This document shows, in pieces, positions 26,376 to 35,570 of a stretch of 64,000 bases of DNA. Under the pieces are notes generated by a model. It worked only from the letters and a program-made list of their open reading frames with translations, ran no database searches and was not told where the DNA came from. Made by a program: the position numbers and the translations under genes. Positions within the stretch are counted from its first letter, which is position 1. Each line of letters begins with the position of its first letter. Source of the DNA: Marifrigoribacter sp965178585 (lineage in GTDB: Bacteria > Bacteroidota > Bacteroidia > Flavobacteriales > Flavobacteriaceae); contig OZ238267.1 in assembly GCA_965178585.1 (NCBI GenBank), forward strand, positions 1,364,001 through 1,428,000, in the 5' to 3' direction.

Positions 26376-26390
26376 ATTGTATAATTACTT

Positions 26391-29300
26391 TTAATTTAAA
26401 TTAAAGGTTGATAATTGAGCATTATTATTAGTTACTATAAGTACTTTTTTATCTTTTATGTCAATTATTTTTGAATCTTTAGAATCTCCATGAATGATAA
26501 GACCAGTCTTAGAATTATGAAGAGTTTCGAAACTTCCATTATTATATTTTAATACCGTACCAATTGAAGCATCATATCTAGTAGTTTCAACTTCTGTAGA
26601 GTATAAATTTCCAATGGCAATAATTTCTGGAGTTTGATCATTATCAATATCGGTAATTGTAAAATTCATAATTGGAGACAGTTGAGCTTCTCTAGGTAGT
26701 TGTATTTTTTTAAATTCCCCATTACCATTATTAATCAAGCAAATACTACTAAGATTTTTAACTTGATAGTGTAGCCCATTAGCTAGTTTTTCTTCCCCAA
26801 TAATATCTTCAAGACTTGCTTCAGCAAAAGAAATAAAGTTTTCAAATTTTTCAGCAATAAACGGCATTTGTTCAGAAGAGCATTGACGTCCTCTCATAGG
26901 AACTAAATTACCATGATAATCTTTAGAGAAAACAATATCGTAGGTTCCATTATTATCATAATCATCACAGAAAACGTGAAATGGTTTTTCAGTACTTGCT
27001 TTAAATTTAGAATTAAGTCCTAAATTACCAAATAGATAATCATCGTCCCCATCATTATCAATATCTGTTGCAACCACACTAAACCAAATTCCATCAGTAT
27101 CTGTTAAAGCATTAATGGTAGCTAATTTAAAATGACCATTATTGTTTTCATAAAATTTAATAGGACTCCATTCGGCAGTAATTATTAGATCTTTGTCACC
27201 ATCATTATCATAATCTGAAAAAACAGCATCGGTAACTAAACCAGCTTCTAATAATTGTGGAGCTAACTCTTCTGTTTTATCTGTGAAAGTTCCATTGTTA
27301 TTGATTAATAATTGTGATTTAGGAGAATAAGGGTATTTATCTGGGATAACACGACCACCAACAAACAAATCTAAATCTCCATCATTATCAATATCATTTG
27401 CGATGATAGATTGATTACTAGTATTATTTATTGGTAAACTATTGGTTTTTGAAAAACTACCATTGCCATCATTATTATAGAGTCTATCCTGATATTTAGG
27501 GTCATTTTCATCAAAGGCTGCACTACCACTGGTTACATATAAATCATTGTCACCGTCATTATCATAATCAAAAAATAAAACCCCCAAATCTTCAAAGTTT
27601 TTATCATTATTCCAAATAGGGTTATCATCTTTTTTAAATTTACCTTCCTTTGTTTGAAAATAGAGTTCTCCTTGTTGTCCAGCAGCACCACCCACAAAAA
27701 AGTCGGTTAAGCCATCATTATTCACATCTGCTTTATCTATAAATGGTCCGTTTTGAGATTGCGAATAGGGAAGAAGCACTTGTTTTTTAAAATCGTTAAT
27801 TTTATCTTCCATATGGGTATAGGAGATATCAAACTCATTTAAAGAGGCTTTATTAACTAGTGTTTTGGTAGCAATTATTGGTTCATTTTCAATTTTCTGA
27901 GTTTTATTATATGAAATACTATATTCTTTATTTACTTCTAAATTTGTTAGAATTGAGTTTGTTCCATCAGGCCATTCAATTAACATTTTAGGAATTTGTT
28001 GAACATCACCTAACCCCATAACTATTTTATAGTCCATAGAAGAAAGATAACCTCTAGCTGGATAATGTTCATGATAAATAGTTTGATTATCAAAAGGTAA
28101 TGATATTTTAGTACCTAATGCAAAAGGATTATTGTCTGGACCTTTAAGTTTAATAACTATTGAATTCCCAATAGACTTTTCTTCACTTTTATTTTCATAA
28201 ACAGAAGCGATTGCATCCATATTGTTTAATACTAAATCCAAATCCCCATCCCCATCTAAATCCCCATAGGCAGCGCCATTGGAATTGAAATCTGTTTTAT
28301 CTATCCAATTATCTGAAACATTTTTAAAATGTAAAGTGCCTTCATTTTTAAATATTTGATTGGGAGTAATAACAGATGTGACTACCTCTAAATATTCATC
28401 TAGAGAAAGTCGTTTGTTTAATTTTTGTTCAATAGCAAACACTTTTTCCTTTATGTCATTATCATTAAGGTTTTCTTTTATTCCATTTGTAACAAATAAA
28501 TCTTTATTTCCATCTAAATCAATATCAAAAAATAACGGAGACCAACTCCAATCGGTTTTATCAATTCCAGCATATTGACCAATATCACTAAATGTTGTAT
28601 CACCATTATTTAGTTGTAATGTGTTTAACATATATTGATAATGAAAACCAACTTCAACAAATGCATTAAATTTTTCTGAATCCATAGAAGCCATAAAAAC
28701 TTTAGACTTGATATGATCGTTAGGAGTCATATCTGTTACATAAATGTCTAAATTACCATCATTGTTAATATCTGTAACCTCATTACCCATACTAAAATAT
28801 GTAATATGCTTTAAGTTGGGTTCGGTTAAATTTGAAAAAGTTTTATTACCATTATTTATGTAATATAAATCGGGTTGACTATAATCAGAACATACATATA
28901 AATCTGGAAATCCATCCTTATTGAAATCTCCTACACCAATACTGTTTTTATAGCCATAGTTATGTAATCTTACTTCTTTAGTTTTTTCTATGAATTTTCC
29001 ATCTATATTTTCATAAAAAAAATCTGTCATAAGAATTCCTTTCTTTATTTCAGATGCCAAATTCCGTAAATCTTTAGGATTACTATTTTGTTTTTCAGTA
29101 GGAGGATGATTGGCTAAATACATATCTAAATCTCCATCTAAATCATAATCAAAAAAAGCAGATTGAACACTATAAGCAGTACTATTTAATCCATATTTTT
29201 CAGCTTCTTCATTAAATGTGCCATCACCATTATTAATAAATAATCTATTTTTTAAATACTTTGTTTCAATAAATGGACCCGCTTTACAAACATAAATATC

Positions 29301-29774
29301 TAAAAACCCATCTGCATTAATGTCTACCATATTAACCCCAAATGACCAGCCGTAATTTTCTTTACCAATACCAGATTCCTCTGTCACATCTTTAAATGTA
29401 AAATTTCCAGTGTTAAAATATATTTTGTCTTTGGGTTCATTACCTGCAAAATAAATATCTGGTAATCCATCATTGTTTAAATCACCAACTGCAACACCTC
29501 CACCATTATAAATTTGAGGGTATGATTTATGATTTTTATAATCAGTTTCTTTAATTGTATTTGAAAAATTTATTTTTGTAATATCATTTGAAACTAATTG
29601 CAAAAAAGTTTCAGAACTATTTTCTGAATTTATACTTGTAATTAATTTTCTATTTAAATCAGAAATTCCCAATTCTGTTTTAGTATTTGTATTAATTGCG
29701 ATCCCTTCTTTAGGATCTGAATTACAAGAAACTAGAATTATGAAAGTAAAAATAATTATCAGATAATTTTTCAT
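26391..29774 (-). CDS. FG-GAP/VCBS-repeat lipoprotein with UnbV (ASPIC) domain
   Basis: 1127 residues. The signal ends ILVSCNSD, giving a lipidated cysteine near residue 17. Many D-x-[DN]-x-DG-x-D calcium-type loops follow (DLNNDGLPDIYF, DYDLDGDLDMYL, DIDLDGNKDLFV, DYDNDGDNDLYV), forming two seven-bladed propellers. Between them is an ASPIC/UnbV-like segment (LPFDNQTIYHEHYPARGYLSSMD...VMGLGDVQQIPKMLIEWPDG). This is the CRTAC-like family that is abundant in marine flavobacteria, often beside SusCD genes, though here none is adjacent. A surface binding or scaffolding role is inferred. The co-transcribed peptidase hints at protein or glycoprotein use. Confidence 0.9.
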   Translation of the reverse strand: MKNYLIIIFTFIILVSCNSDPKEGIAINTNTKTELGISDLNRKLITSINSENSSETFLQLVSNDITKINFSNTIKETDYKNHKSYPQIYNGGGVAVGDLNNDGLPDIYFAGNEPKDKIYFNTGNFTFKDVTEESGIGKENYGWSFGVNMVDINADGFLDIYVCKAGPFIETKYLKNRLFINNGDGTFNEEAEKYGLNSTAYSVQSAFFDYDLDGDLDMYLANHPPTEKQNSNPKDLRNLASEIKKGILMTDFFYENIDGKFIEKTKEVRLHNYGYKNSIGVGDFNKDGFPDLYVCSDYSQPDLYYINNGNKTFSNLTEPNLKHITYFSMGNEVTDINNDGNLDIYVTDMTPNDHIKSKVFMASMDSEKFNAFVEVGFHYQYMLNTLQLNNGDTTFSDIGQYAGIDKTDWSWSPLFFDIDLDGNKDLFVTNGIKENLNDNDIKEKVFAIEQKLNKRLSLDEYLEVVTSVITPNQIFKNEGTLHFKNVSDNWIDKTDFNSNGAAYGDLDGDGDLDLVLNNMDAIASVYENKSEEKSIGNSIVIKLKGPDNNPFALGTKISLPFDNQTIYHEHYPARGYLSSMDYKIVMGLGDVQQIPKMLIEWPDGTNSILTNLEVNKEYSISYNKTQKIENEPIIATKTLVNKASLNEFDISYTHMEDKINDFKKQVLLPYSQSQNGPFIDKADVNNDGLTDFFVGGAAGQQGELYFQTKEGKFKKDDNPIWNNDKNFEDLGVLFFDYDNDGDNDLYVTSGSAAFDENDPKYQDRLYNNDGNGSFSKTNSLPINNTSNQSIIANDIDNDGDLDLFVGGRVIPDKYPYSPKSQLLINNNGTFTDKTEELAPQLLEAGLVTDAVFSDYDNDGDKDLIITAEWSPIKFYENNNGHFKLATINALTDTDGIWFSVVATDIDNDGDDDYLFGNLGLNSKFKASTEKPFHVFCDDYDNNGTYDIVFSKDYHGNLVPMRGRQCSSEQMPFIAEKFENFISFAEASLEDIIGEEKLANGLHYQVKNLSSICLINNGNGEFKKIQLPREAQLSPIMNFTITDIDNDQTPEIIAIGNLYSTEVETTRYDASIGTVLKYNNGSFETLHNSKTGLIIHGDSKDSKIIDIKDKKVLIVTNNNAQLSTFNLN

Positions 29775-29957
29775 GATGTTGATTTTAAAAAAAATGTAGG
29801 TAAAAATAGTTTAATACTTTACTTAAATACAATTTTCGAAGTTATTCAATTTTTTGATTAATTTAATAAAAAATAAAAAATAAGAATTGATACTTAAATC
29901 AACTGTTAAATTATGGCTTCATAAATTATTTGAGGGTTTCATATATGCACTAATAAA

Positions 29958-30000
29958 CAAAAAAAGAATGGTAAAGAATTTTTTACAAATCTTTACCATT
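29958..30000 (-). terminator. intrinsic terminator of the oxoacid:ferredoxin oxidoreductase operon
   Basis: AATGGTAAAGA (29967-29977) pairs with TCTTTACCATT (29990-30000). Read on the minus strand, the stem is followed by C and seven T (29965-29959). It lies 25 bases past the last gene of the operon. The rest of the 250-base gap up to 29774 is AT-rich, and I saw nothing else in it. Confidence 0.85.
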
Positions 30001-30024
30001 TTCATTTAGAAATGTATTAAATAA

Positions 30025-30591
30025 TTATGAAAACACCTCGTTATTTATTTTATAGGGAGTAATCATTTCTTGGCCTTTATAAAGCGCTTCCTCATTTTTG
30101 GGAATTAAAAAATGATATCTTTCTGAAAGTGATTTTTTTAAACCATCAATTACATTTTCTAATTTAACAACGGGTTTAACCTTTAAGAATCCTCCTAAAA
30201 TTACCATATTGAAAATTTTCTTGTTTCCCATTTCAGCAGCAATTTTAGCTCCTTCAATTGTAAAAATATGAATATCTGTTCTAGTTGGATGATGCAAAAT
30301 ACCGTTGGGGTCATATATTAAATAACCTCCTGGTTTTACAGTTTCTTCAAACTTATCCATGGATTGCTGATTAAGAATAATAGCAGTGTCATATAGTTTT
30401 AAATATGGAGAACTAATCCTTTCATTACTTAAAATAACAGTAACATTTGCCGTACCACCTCTCATTTCAGGACCATACGATGGCATCCAACTTACTTCTT
30501 GATCTTGCATGATTCCAGAATAAGCTAATATTTTACCCATAGAAAGCACACCTTGTCCTCCAAATCCAGCAATAATAATTTCTTCTGTCAT
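30025..30591 (-). CDS. 2-oxoacid:ferredoxin oxidoreductase, gamma subunit
   Basis: 188 residues. EIIIAGFGGQGVLSMGKILAYSG is the classic gamma-domain start, SWMPSYGPEMRGG the conserved mid-motif and NKKIFNMVILGGFLK a later one. The subunit contributes to CoA binding in the complex. It is the last of four genes (delta, alpha, beta, gamma), 5 bases after beta, and is followed by a terminator. The order and the alpha subunit point to the 2-oxoisovalerate (Vor) type, with 2-oxoglutarate (Kor) as alternative. Confidence 0.92.
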   Translation of the reverse strand: MTEEIIIAGFGGQGVLSMGKILAYSGIMQDQEVSWMPSYGPEMRGGTANVTVILSNERISSPYLKLYDTAIILNQQSMDKFEETVKPGGYLIYDPNGILHHPTRTDIHIFTIEGAKIAAEMGNKKIFNMVILGGFLKVKPVVKLENVIDGLKKSLSERYHFLIPKNEEALYKGQEMITPYKINNEVFS

Positions 30592-30596
30592 GACTT

Positions 30597-31370
30597 TTAT
30601 TTTAATTTACCTTTTACTTTTATATCTCCTAATGGAAAATATGGAAACATATTATCTACCATCCATTCATTTGACTCTATAGGGGTCATTTTCCATCCTG
30701 AATTACAGTTTGAAACAATTTCTACAAATGAAACACCTTTTTTCAATCGAGTATTTTCAAAAGCTTTCTTTATAGCTTTTTTTGCTTTTCTTGCATGCTT
30801 ATGTGTATGTACAGATTGTCTAGTTGCATAATATACACCAGGTAAGTTTGCTACTAATTCAGTGATTTTTAATGGAGAACCCATAGTATCAATTTCACGA
30901 CCATAAGGTGATGTAGAGGTACGCATTCCTTTTAAAGTTGTAGGCGCCATTTGACCTCCCGTCATTCCATAAATACCATTATTAACAAATATGATAACTA
31001 TATTTTCTCCACGATTACAAGTATGTATCGTTTCAGCAGTACCTATTGCAGCTAAATCTCCATCTCCTTGATAAGTAAAAACATATTTATCTGGCCAAGT
31101 CCTAGCGATAGCGGTTGCAACTGCAGGTGCTCTACCGTGTGCAGCTTGAGTCATGTCTACATTCATAAAGTCATAAGCCAAAACAGAACAGCCAACTGGA
31201 GCAACACCAATAGTGTCTTCTACAATACCCATTTCATCAATTACTTCCATGGCTAAATTATGTGCAGTCCCATGACCACAACCTGGACAATACGACAATG
31301 CCGTATCGGTCATTAATTTTGATTTACAGAATACTTGATTCTCGGGTTTTATGATATCTAATACTTCCAT
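30597..31370 (-). CDS. 2-oxoacid:ferredoxin oxidoreductase, thiamine-diphosphate beta subunit
   Basis: 257 residues. SYCPGCGHGTAHNL has the start motif and cluster cysteines of the ThDP subunit; GDGDLAAIGTAETIHT and the downstream NNGIYGMTGGQ form the ThDP-binding site. The subunit decarboxylates the 2-oxoacid and passes electrons to the delta-subunit clusters and ferredoxin. The ATG at 31370 overlaps the alpha gene by 47 bases; a later ATG at residue 20 would remove the overlap but also the KPENQVFCKSKLM stretch, so the longer form is preferred. Confidence 0.93.
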   Translation of the reverse strand: MEVLDIIKPENQVFCKSKLMTDTALSYCPGCGHGTAHNLAMEVIDEMGIVEDTIGVAPVGCSVLAYDFMNVDMTQAAHGRAPAVATAIARTWPDKYVFTYQGDGDLAAIGTAETIHTCNRGENIVIIFVNNGIYGMTGGQMAPTTLKGMRTSTSPYGREIDTMGSPLKITELVANLPGVYYATRQSVHTHKHARKAKKAIKKAFENTRLKKGVSFVEIVSNCNSGWKMTPIESNEWMVDNMFPYFPLGDIKVKGKLK

Positions 31371-32448
31371 TTTTTACTATTTTTTGTTCTAAAGCTTCTA
31401 ATATTTCTTCTGGTGTATGAATGATTCCTCCAGTTCTTCCAAAATGTTCAACGGGAACTTTATGTTCTACTGAAAGGCGAACATCTTCAACCATTTGTCC
31501 TGCACTTAATTCAACACTTAACATCCCTTTTACTTGATTTGCGAGATCGAATAGTTCTTGTTTAGGAAATGGGAATAATGTGATAGGTCTTAATAATCCT
31601 ACTTTTATGCCCTTATCTCTTGCTAACTCCATAGCTTTCTGTGCGATACGAGCACTTGATCCATAAGCAACTAAAAGGTATTCAGCATCATCACAATTAA
31701 TTTTTTCATATCGTAAATCTTCTTTCTCCATTTGCTCATACTTTTTTTGTAGCCTATGAACACGTGCTTCCATTTTTTCAGATTGTAAATCCAATGAAGT
31801 GATTATATTTCGCTTTCTATCAGTCTTACCTGTAGTAGCCCAATCGCCACAACTTTCAATGACTTCCTTATCAGTTCTTCGTTCTTTTTGGTCTTTTAAA
31901 ACTACTTTCTCCATCATTTGACCAATCAATCCATCCGATAAGATTAAAACAGGTGCTCTGTATTTAAATGCAATATCAAATGCATCTTCTACAAAATCTG
32001 CCATTTCCTGAACAGAAGCTGGTGCCAATACATATAATTTATAATCCCCGTGACCACCACCTTTAACCGATTGGAAATAATCTGCTTGTGAAGGTTGTAT
32101 AGTTCCTAAACCAGGACCACCACGAACTACATTTACTATAACCGCTGGTAATTCTGCGCCTGCTAAATAGGATATACCTTCTAGTTTTAATGAAATTCCA
32201 GGACTCGAAGAAGAGGTCATAGCACGTTTTCCAGTTCCAGCAGCACCATAAACCATATTGATTGCTGCAATTTCACTTTCAGCTTGTAAAACCACCATAC
32301 CTGTTCTTTCTTCAGGCCGTTCTCTCATTAAGTATTCAATTACTTCAGACTGAGGAGTAATGGGATACCCAAAATAGGCATCTACACCAGCTCGAATTGC
32401 TCCTTCTGCTAATGCTTCATTGCCTTTCATTAATTTTAATTCGGACAT
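31324..32448 (-). CDS. 2-oxoacid:ferredoxin oxidoreductase, alpha subunit (VorB-type)
   Basis: 374 residues. MKGNEALAEGAIRAGVDAYFGYPITPQSEV is typical of the alpha (pyrimidine-binding) domain, followed by TSSSSPGISLKLEGISYLAGAELP and the transketolase-C-like end (YLLVAYGSSARIAQKAME, FGRTGGIIHTPEEILEAL). Length and motifs match proteins named 3-methyl-2-oxobutanoate dehydrogenase subunit VorB. It should oxidise branched-chain 2-oxoacids to acyl-CoA with ferredoxin. Its last 15 codons overlap the start of the beta gene. A ferredoxin-type enzyme suggests a low-oxygen lifestyle phase. Confidence 0.92.
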   Translation of the reverse strand: MSELKLMKGNEALAEGAIRAGVDAYFGYPITPQSEVIEYLMRERPEERTGMVVLQAESEIAAINMVYGAAGTGKRAMTSSSSPGISLKLEGISYLAGAELPAVIVNVVRGGPGLGTIQPSQADYFQSVKGGGHGDYKLYVLAPASVQEMADFVEDAFDIAFKYRAPVLILSDGLIGQMMEKVVLKDQKERRTDKEVIESCGDWATTGKTDRKRNIITSLDLQSEKMEARVHRLQKKYEQMEKEDLRYEKINCDDAEYLLVAYGSSARIAQKAMELARDKGIKVGLLRPITLFPFPKQELFDLANQVKGMLSVELSAGQMVEDVRLSVEHKVPVEHFGRTGGIIHTPEEILEALEQKIVKNGSIRYHKTRESSIL

Positions 32449-32470
32449 TTTTTTTAATGTTTAAATGCTG

Positions 32471-32695
32471 TTAAACTTTCATTCTGTAGACAGTTATTGC
32501 TCTGTCTGGACATACTAATCCACAATTAGTACAACCTGTGCAAGCTTCAGGATCACTCATATATGCAAAATGGTATCCTTTACGGTTTACTTCTTTCGAC
32601 ATACTGATGACATTATCTTGACAAACAGGCATACATACTTCGCAGCCTTTACAGACTTCTGTGTCAACTACTATTGCTCCTTTTACTTTTGCCAT
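32471..32695 (-). CDS. 2-oxoacid:ferredoxin oxidoreductase, delta subunit (2x[4Fe-4S] ferredoxin)
   Basis: 74 residues with two four-cysteine motifs, CKGCEVCMPVCQ and CTGCTNCGLVCP, each binding a [4Fe-4S] cluster. The spacing is that of the ferredoxin-like delta subunit that relays electrons out of the complex. It is the first gene of the operon; alpha follows after 22 bases. A TAATTTTG promoter box lies at 32742-32735. Confidence 0.94.
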   Translation of the reverse strand: MAKVKGAIVVDTEVCKGCEVCMPVCQDNVISMSKEVNRKGYHFAYMSDPEACTGCTNCGLVCPDRAITVYRMKV

Positions 32696-32734
32696 TTCAA
32701 TAATATTTTAAATATTATTAGTTTAAATTCTAAC

Positions 32735-32777
32735 CAAAATTACGATTGTTAAGCATAAAAAATTATGACATTTGTCA
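32735..32777. promoter_or_regulatory. vor/menB divergent control region with palindrome TGACATTTGTCA
   Basis: TAATTTTG on the minus strand (32742-32735) is a consensus -7 box for the oxidoreductase operon. No TTG lies at the expected -33 distance; instead the palindrome TGACA-TT-TGTCA occupies 32766-32777. For menB, on the plus strand, TATATTTA (32809-32816) is a one-off -7 box. The palindrome is placed to affect both directions. Confidence 0.5.
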
Positions 32778-32832
32778 GTGTAAAAAGATGTTTTTTACTA
32801 AGGTTTTTTATATTTACGATAAATTTAAAAAT

Positions 32833-33672
32833 ATGAAACCTCCCGTTTGGAAAACAGTAAAAGAATATTCAGATATTACCTATAAAAAGTGCGATGGCGT
32901 TGCTAGAGTAGCTTTTAATCGTCCTGATGTTCGGAATGCTTTTCGACCTAAAACTACTAGTGAATTATTAGATGCTTTTCATGATGCACAAGAAGATACG
33001 TCCATTGGAGTCGTTTTATTATCTTCTGAAGGACCTTCTTCAAAAGATGGAGTTTATAGCTTTTGCAGTGGAGGAGATCAAAAAGCAAGAGGTCATCAAG
33101 GTTATGTAGGAGAAGATGGTTATCATCGACTTAATATATTGGATTTGCAACGAATGATTCGTTTTATGCCAAAAGCAGTAATCTGTGTAGTGCCTGGTTG
33201 GGCAGTAGGTGGAGGACATAGTCTTCATGTAGTTTGCGATATGACCTTGGCTTCTAAAGAACACGCCATTTTTAAGCAAACAGATGCCGATGTTACCAGT
33301 TTTGATGGTGGTTACGGTTCTGCTTATTTAGCAAAAATGGTAGGACAGAAAAAGGCTCGTGAAATATTTTTCCTAGGAAGAAATTACAGTGCCCAAGAAG
33401 CTTATGAAATGGGAATGGTCAATGCAGTAATTCCTCATGATGAATTAGAAGATACTGCCTTTGAATGGGCTCAAGAAATATTGGCTAAATCACCAACATC
33501 GATTAAGATGTTAAAATTCGCTATGAACCTCACCGATGATGGAATGGTAGGACAACAAGTATTTGCTGGAGAAGCTACAAGATTAGCTTATATGACTGAT
33601 GAAGCTAAGGAAGGTCGTGATGCCTTTTTAGAAAAAAGAAAGCCAAATTTTGATAAAAAGTGGCTTCCTTAA
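32833..33672 (+). CDS. menB: 1,4-dihydroxy-2-naphthoyl-CoA synthase MenB
   Basis: About 279 residues from the ATG at 32833; the frame is open to 32746 but MKPPVWKTVKEYSDITYKK is the normal MenB start. The crotonase fold shows NRPDVRNAFRPKTTSEL, FCSGGDQKARG (oxyanion loop), VVPGWAVGGGHSLHVVCDMTLAS, and TDADVTSFDGGYGSAYLAK, the MenB-specific stretch with the catalytic aspartate and tyrosine. It closes the second ring of the naphthoquinone from OSB-CoA. MenI, encoded at 15333, would act next. It is monocistronic. Confidence 0.96.
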   Translation: MKPPVWKTVKEYSDITYKKCDGVARVAFNRPDVRNAFRPKTTSELLDAFHDAQEDTSIGVVLLSSEGPSSKDGVYSFCSGGDQKARGHQGYVGEDGYHRLNILDLQRMIRFMPKAVICVVPGWAVGGGHSLHVVCDMTLASKEHAIFKQTDADVTSFDGGYGSAYLAKMVGQKKAREIFFLGRNYSAQEAYEMGMVNAVIPHDELEDTAFEWAQEILAKSPTSIKMLKFAMNLTDDGMVGQQVFAGEATRLAYMTDEAKEGRDAFLEKRKPNFDKKWLP

Positions 33673-33693
33673 TTTAACTAAAACAATACTTTT

Positions 33694-35344
33694 TTAATAA
33701 GCTTCATCATGAACATTGGCTACTGCTCTTCCGCTAGGGTCGTTCATGTTTTTAAAGCTTTCATCCCATTCCAAGGCTATAGGAGTACTACAGGCTACTG
33801 ATGGTACTGAAGGTACCGACCAAGCTGCAGCGTCACTAGGGAAATGTTCTGTAAAAATAGAACGGTAATAAAACTCTTCTTTACTTGTAGGTGGTTGTAT
33901 TGGGAATTTATAGTGGGCATTTGCCAGTTGTTCGTCACTTACTTCTTTCTCAACCATTTCTTTTAAGGTATCGATCCAGCTATAACCTACACCATCACTA
34001 AATTGTTCTTTTTGTCTCCAAGCAACACTTTCTGGTAACATATCTTCAAAAGCTTTTCTAAGTACCCATTTCTCCATACGCTCACCATTAATCATTTTGT
34101 CTTGTGGGTTAATGCTCATCGCAACATCCATAAATTCTTTATCTAAAAATGGAACACGTCCTTCAATTCCCCAAGCAGCTAACGATTTATTAGCTCTCAA
34201 ACAATCGTACATATGAAGTTTATCTAATTTCCGAACGGTTTCCTCATGAAAATCTTTTGCAGACGGTGCCTTATGAAAATATAAATAACCACCAAAAATC
34301 TCATCAGCACCTTCACCCGAAAGCACCATTTTAATCCCCATTGCTTTAATAGCTCTTGCCATTAAGTACATAGGAGTGGAGGCTCTAATGGTAGTAATGT
34401 CGTAAGTCAACATCACGTAATGCATCGATTCCTTCTTGGATGGTAAACTTAATTTCGTGATGGACGGTATCTAAATGATCGGCTACTTTTCTTGCAGCTG
34501 CTAAATCTGGAGAGCCTTCTAAACCAATTGCAAAAGAATGCAATTGTGGATACCAAGCGGTATCTTTATCATCACTTTCTATACGTTTTTCAGCATATTT
34601 TTTTGCTATTGCAGAAGTAATAGAAGAGTCTAATCCGCCTGAAAGTAAAACTCCATAAGGCACATCACTCATTAATTGTCTGTGTACTGCTTCTTCAAGA
34701 GCTGTTCTTAGTTTTTTAATAGCTGTTTCATTGTCTTTTACAGCATCGTATTCTTTCCAATCTCTTTGATGCCATCTTTTTAATTCTCCATCACTACTAT
34801 GTAAATAATGACCAGGAGGGAAGAGTTCAATTTTGGTACAAACTCCTTCCAATGCTTTTAATTCGGAAGCTACATAAAAGGTTCCGTTTTCATCCCAGCC
34901 CATATATAGTGGTATAATCCCCATATGATCACGAGCGATAAAATATTCATCTTTTTCAACATCGTACAATGCAAAACCGAAGATTCCATTCAATTCGTCT
35001 AAAAAAGAAGCCCCTTTTTCTTTATATAAGGCTAAGATTACTTCACAATCTGATTTTGTTTGAAATTGATAGTTTCCTTCAAATTGCTTTCGTAATTCTA
35101 AATGATTGTAAATTTCACCATTTGCTGCTAGAACAAGGTTTCGATCCTCTGAAAATAAAGGTTGCTTTCCTGAAGTAGGATCAACAATTGCCAAACGTTC
35201 ATGAGTCATAATCGTTTTGTTATTGTCAAATATCCCACTCCAATCAGGCCCACGATGCCTTATAGTTTTAGACATTTCTAATAGTTGGGGTCTTAATTTT
35301 CTCGAAGGTTGCTTTAAGTTAAAAGCACATACAATTCCACACAT
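33694..35344 (-). pseudogene. asnB: asparagine synthase B, disrupted by an internal deletion
   Basis: Two frames together cover AsnB. The first (35344 to 34385) begins MCGIVCAF with the glutamine-hydrolysing Cys2 and includes the PP-loop LSGGLDSS. It then goes out of frame after ALRDV and stops within nine codons. The second frame resumes at TYDITTIRASTPMYL and runs to the normal C-terminus (DPSGRAVANVHDEAY). At the junction (about 34408) only one base stands where relatives have about five codons (as in E. coli IYHIE before TYD), so about 14 bases are missing. The lost part includes the glutamate of the conserved ETYD motif. An internal ATG at 34425 could restart translation, but the synthetase domain would still be split. 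Likely inactive, unless this is an assembly fault. Confidence 0.82.
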
Positions 35345-35392
35345 AATATATTTTGTTTTAGTTAGTTTCTAGTTCATTTTTAATTATTGAAC

Positions 35393-35427
35393 AAAAAAAA
35401 ACCTGCCAAGTATAAAAACTTGACAGG
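35393..35427 (-). terminator. intrinsic terminator of the fused E1 dehydrogenase gene
   Basis: On the minus strand CCTGTCAAGT (35427-35418) pairs with ACTTGGCAGG (35411-35402), including one G-U pair, and is followed by nine T (35401-35393). It lies between the dehydrogenase and asnB and separates the two transcripts. The rest of the 226-base gap is AT-rich, with no other signal seen. Confidence 0.85.
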
Positions 35428-35570
35428 CGTATATGTTCTCGACAAGTTTTTTGTTAAGGTTGGTAATTATTATTATTATTTATGTTATTAAAAAACATAG
35501 TCGTATTTCTTTTATTCGTTCAGTAAATATAGGATAAATATTTTATAATCCTAATTTTGTTGTAAAATGC

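Noticed and set aside
34385..34425. Programmed frameshift joining the two asnB frames
   Set aside because: About 14 bases that encode conserved residues are missing, and no slippery sequence or stimulating hairpin is seen. A frameshift would not restore the lost codons.
35402..35427. Regulatory operator for asnB resembling the TGCCA/TGACA motifs
   Set aside because: On the minus strand the hairpin is followed by nine T, so an intrinsic terminator explains it better.
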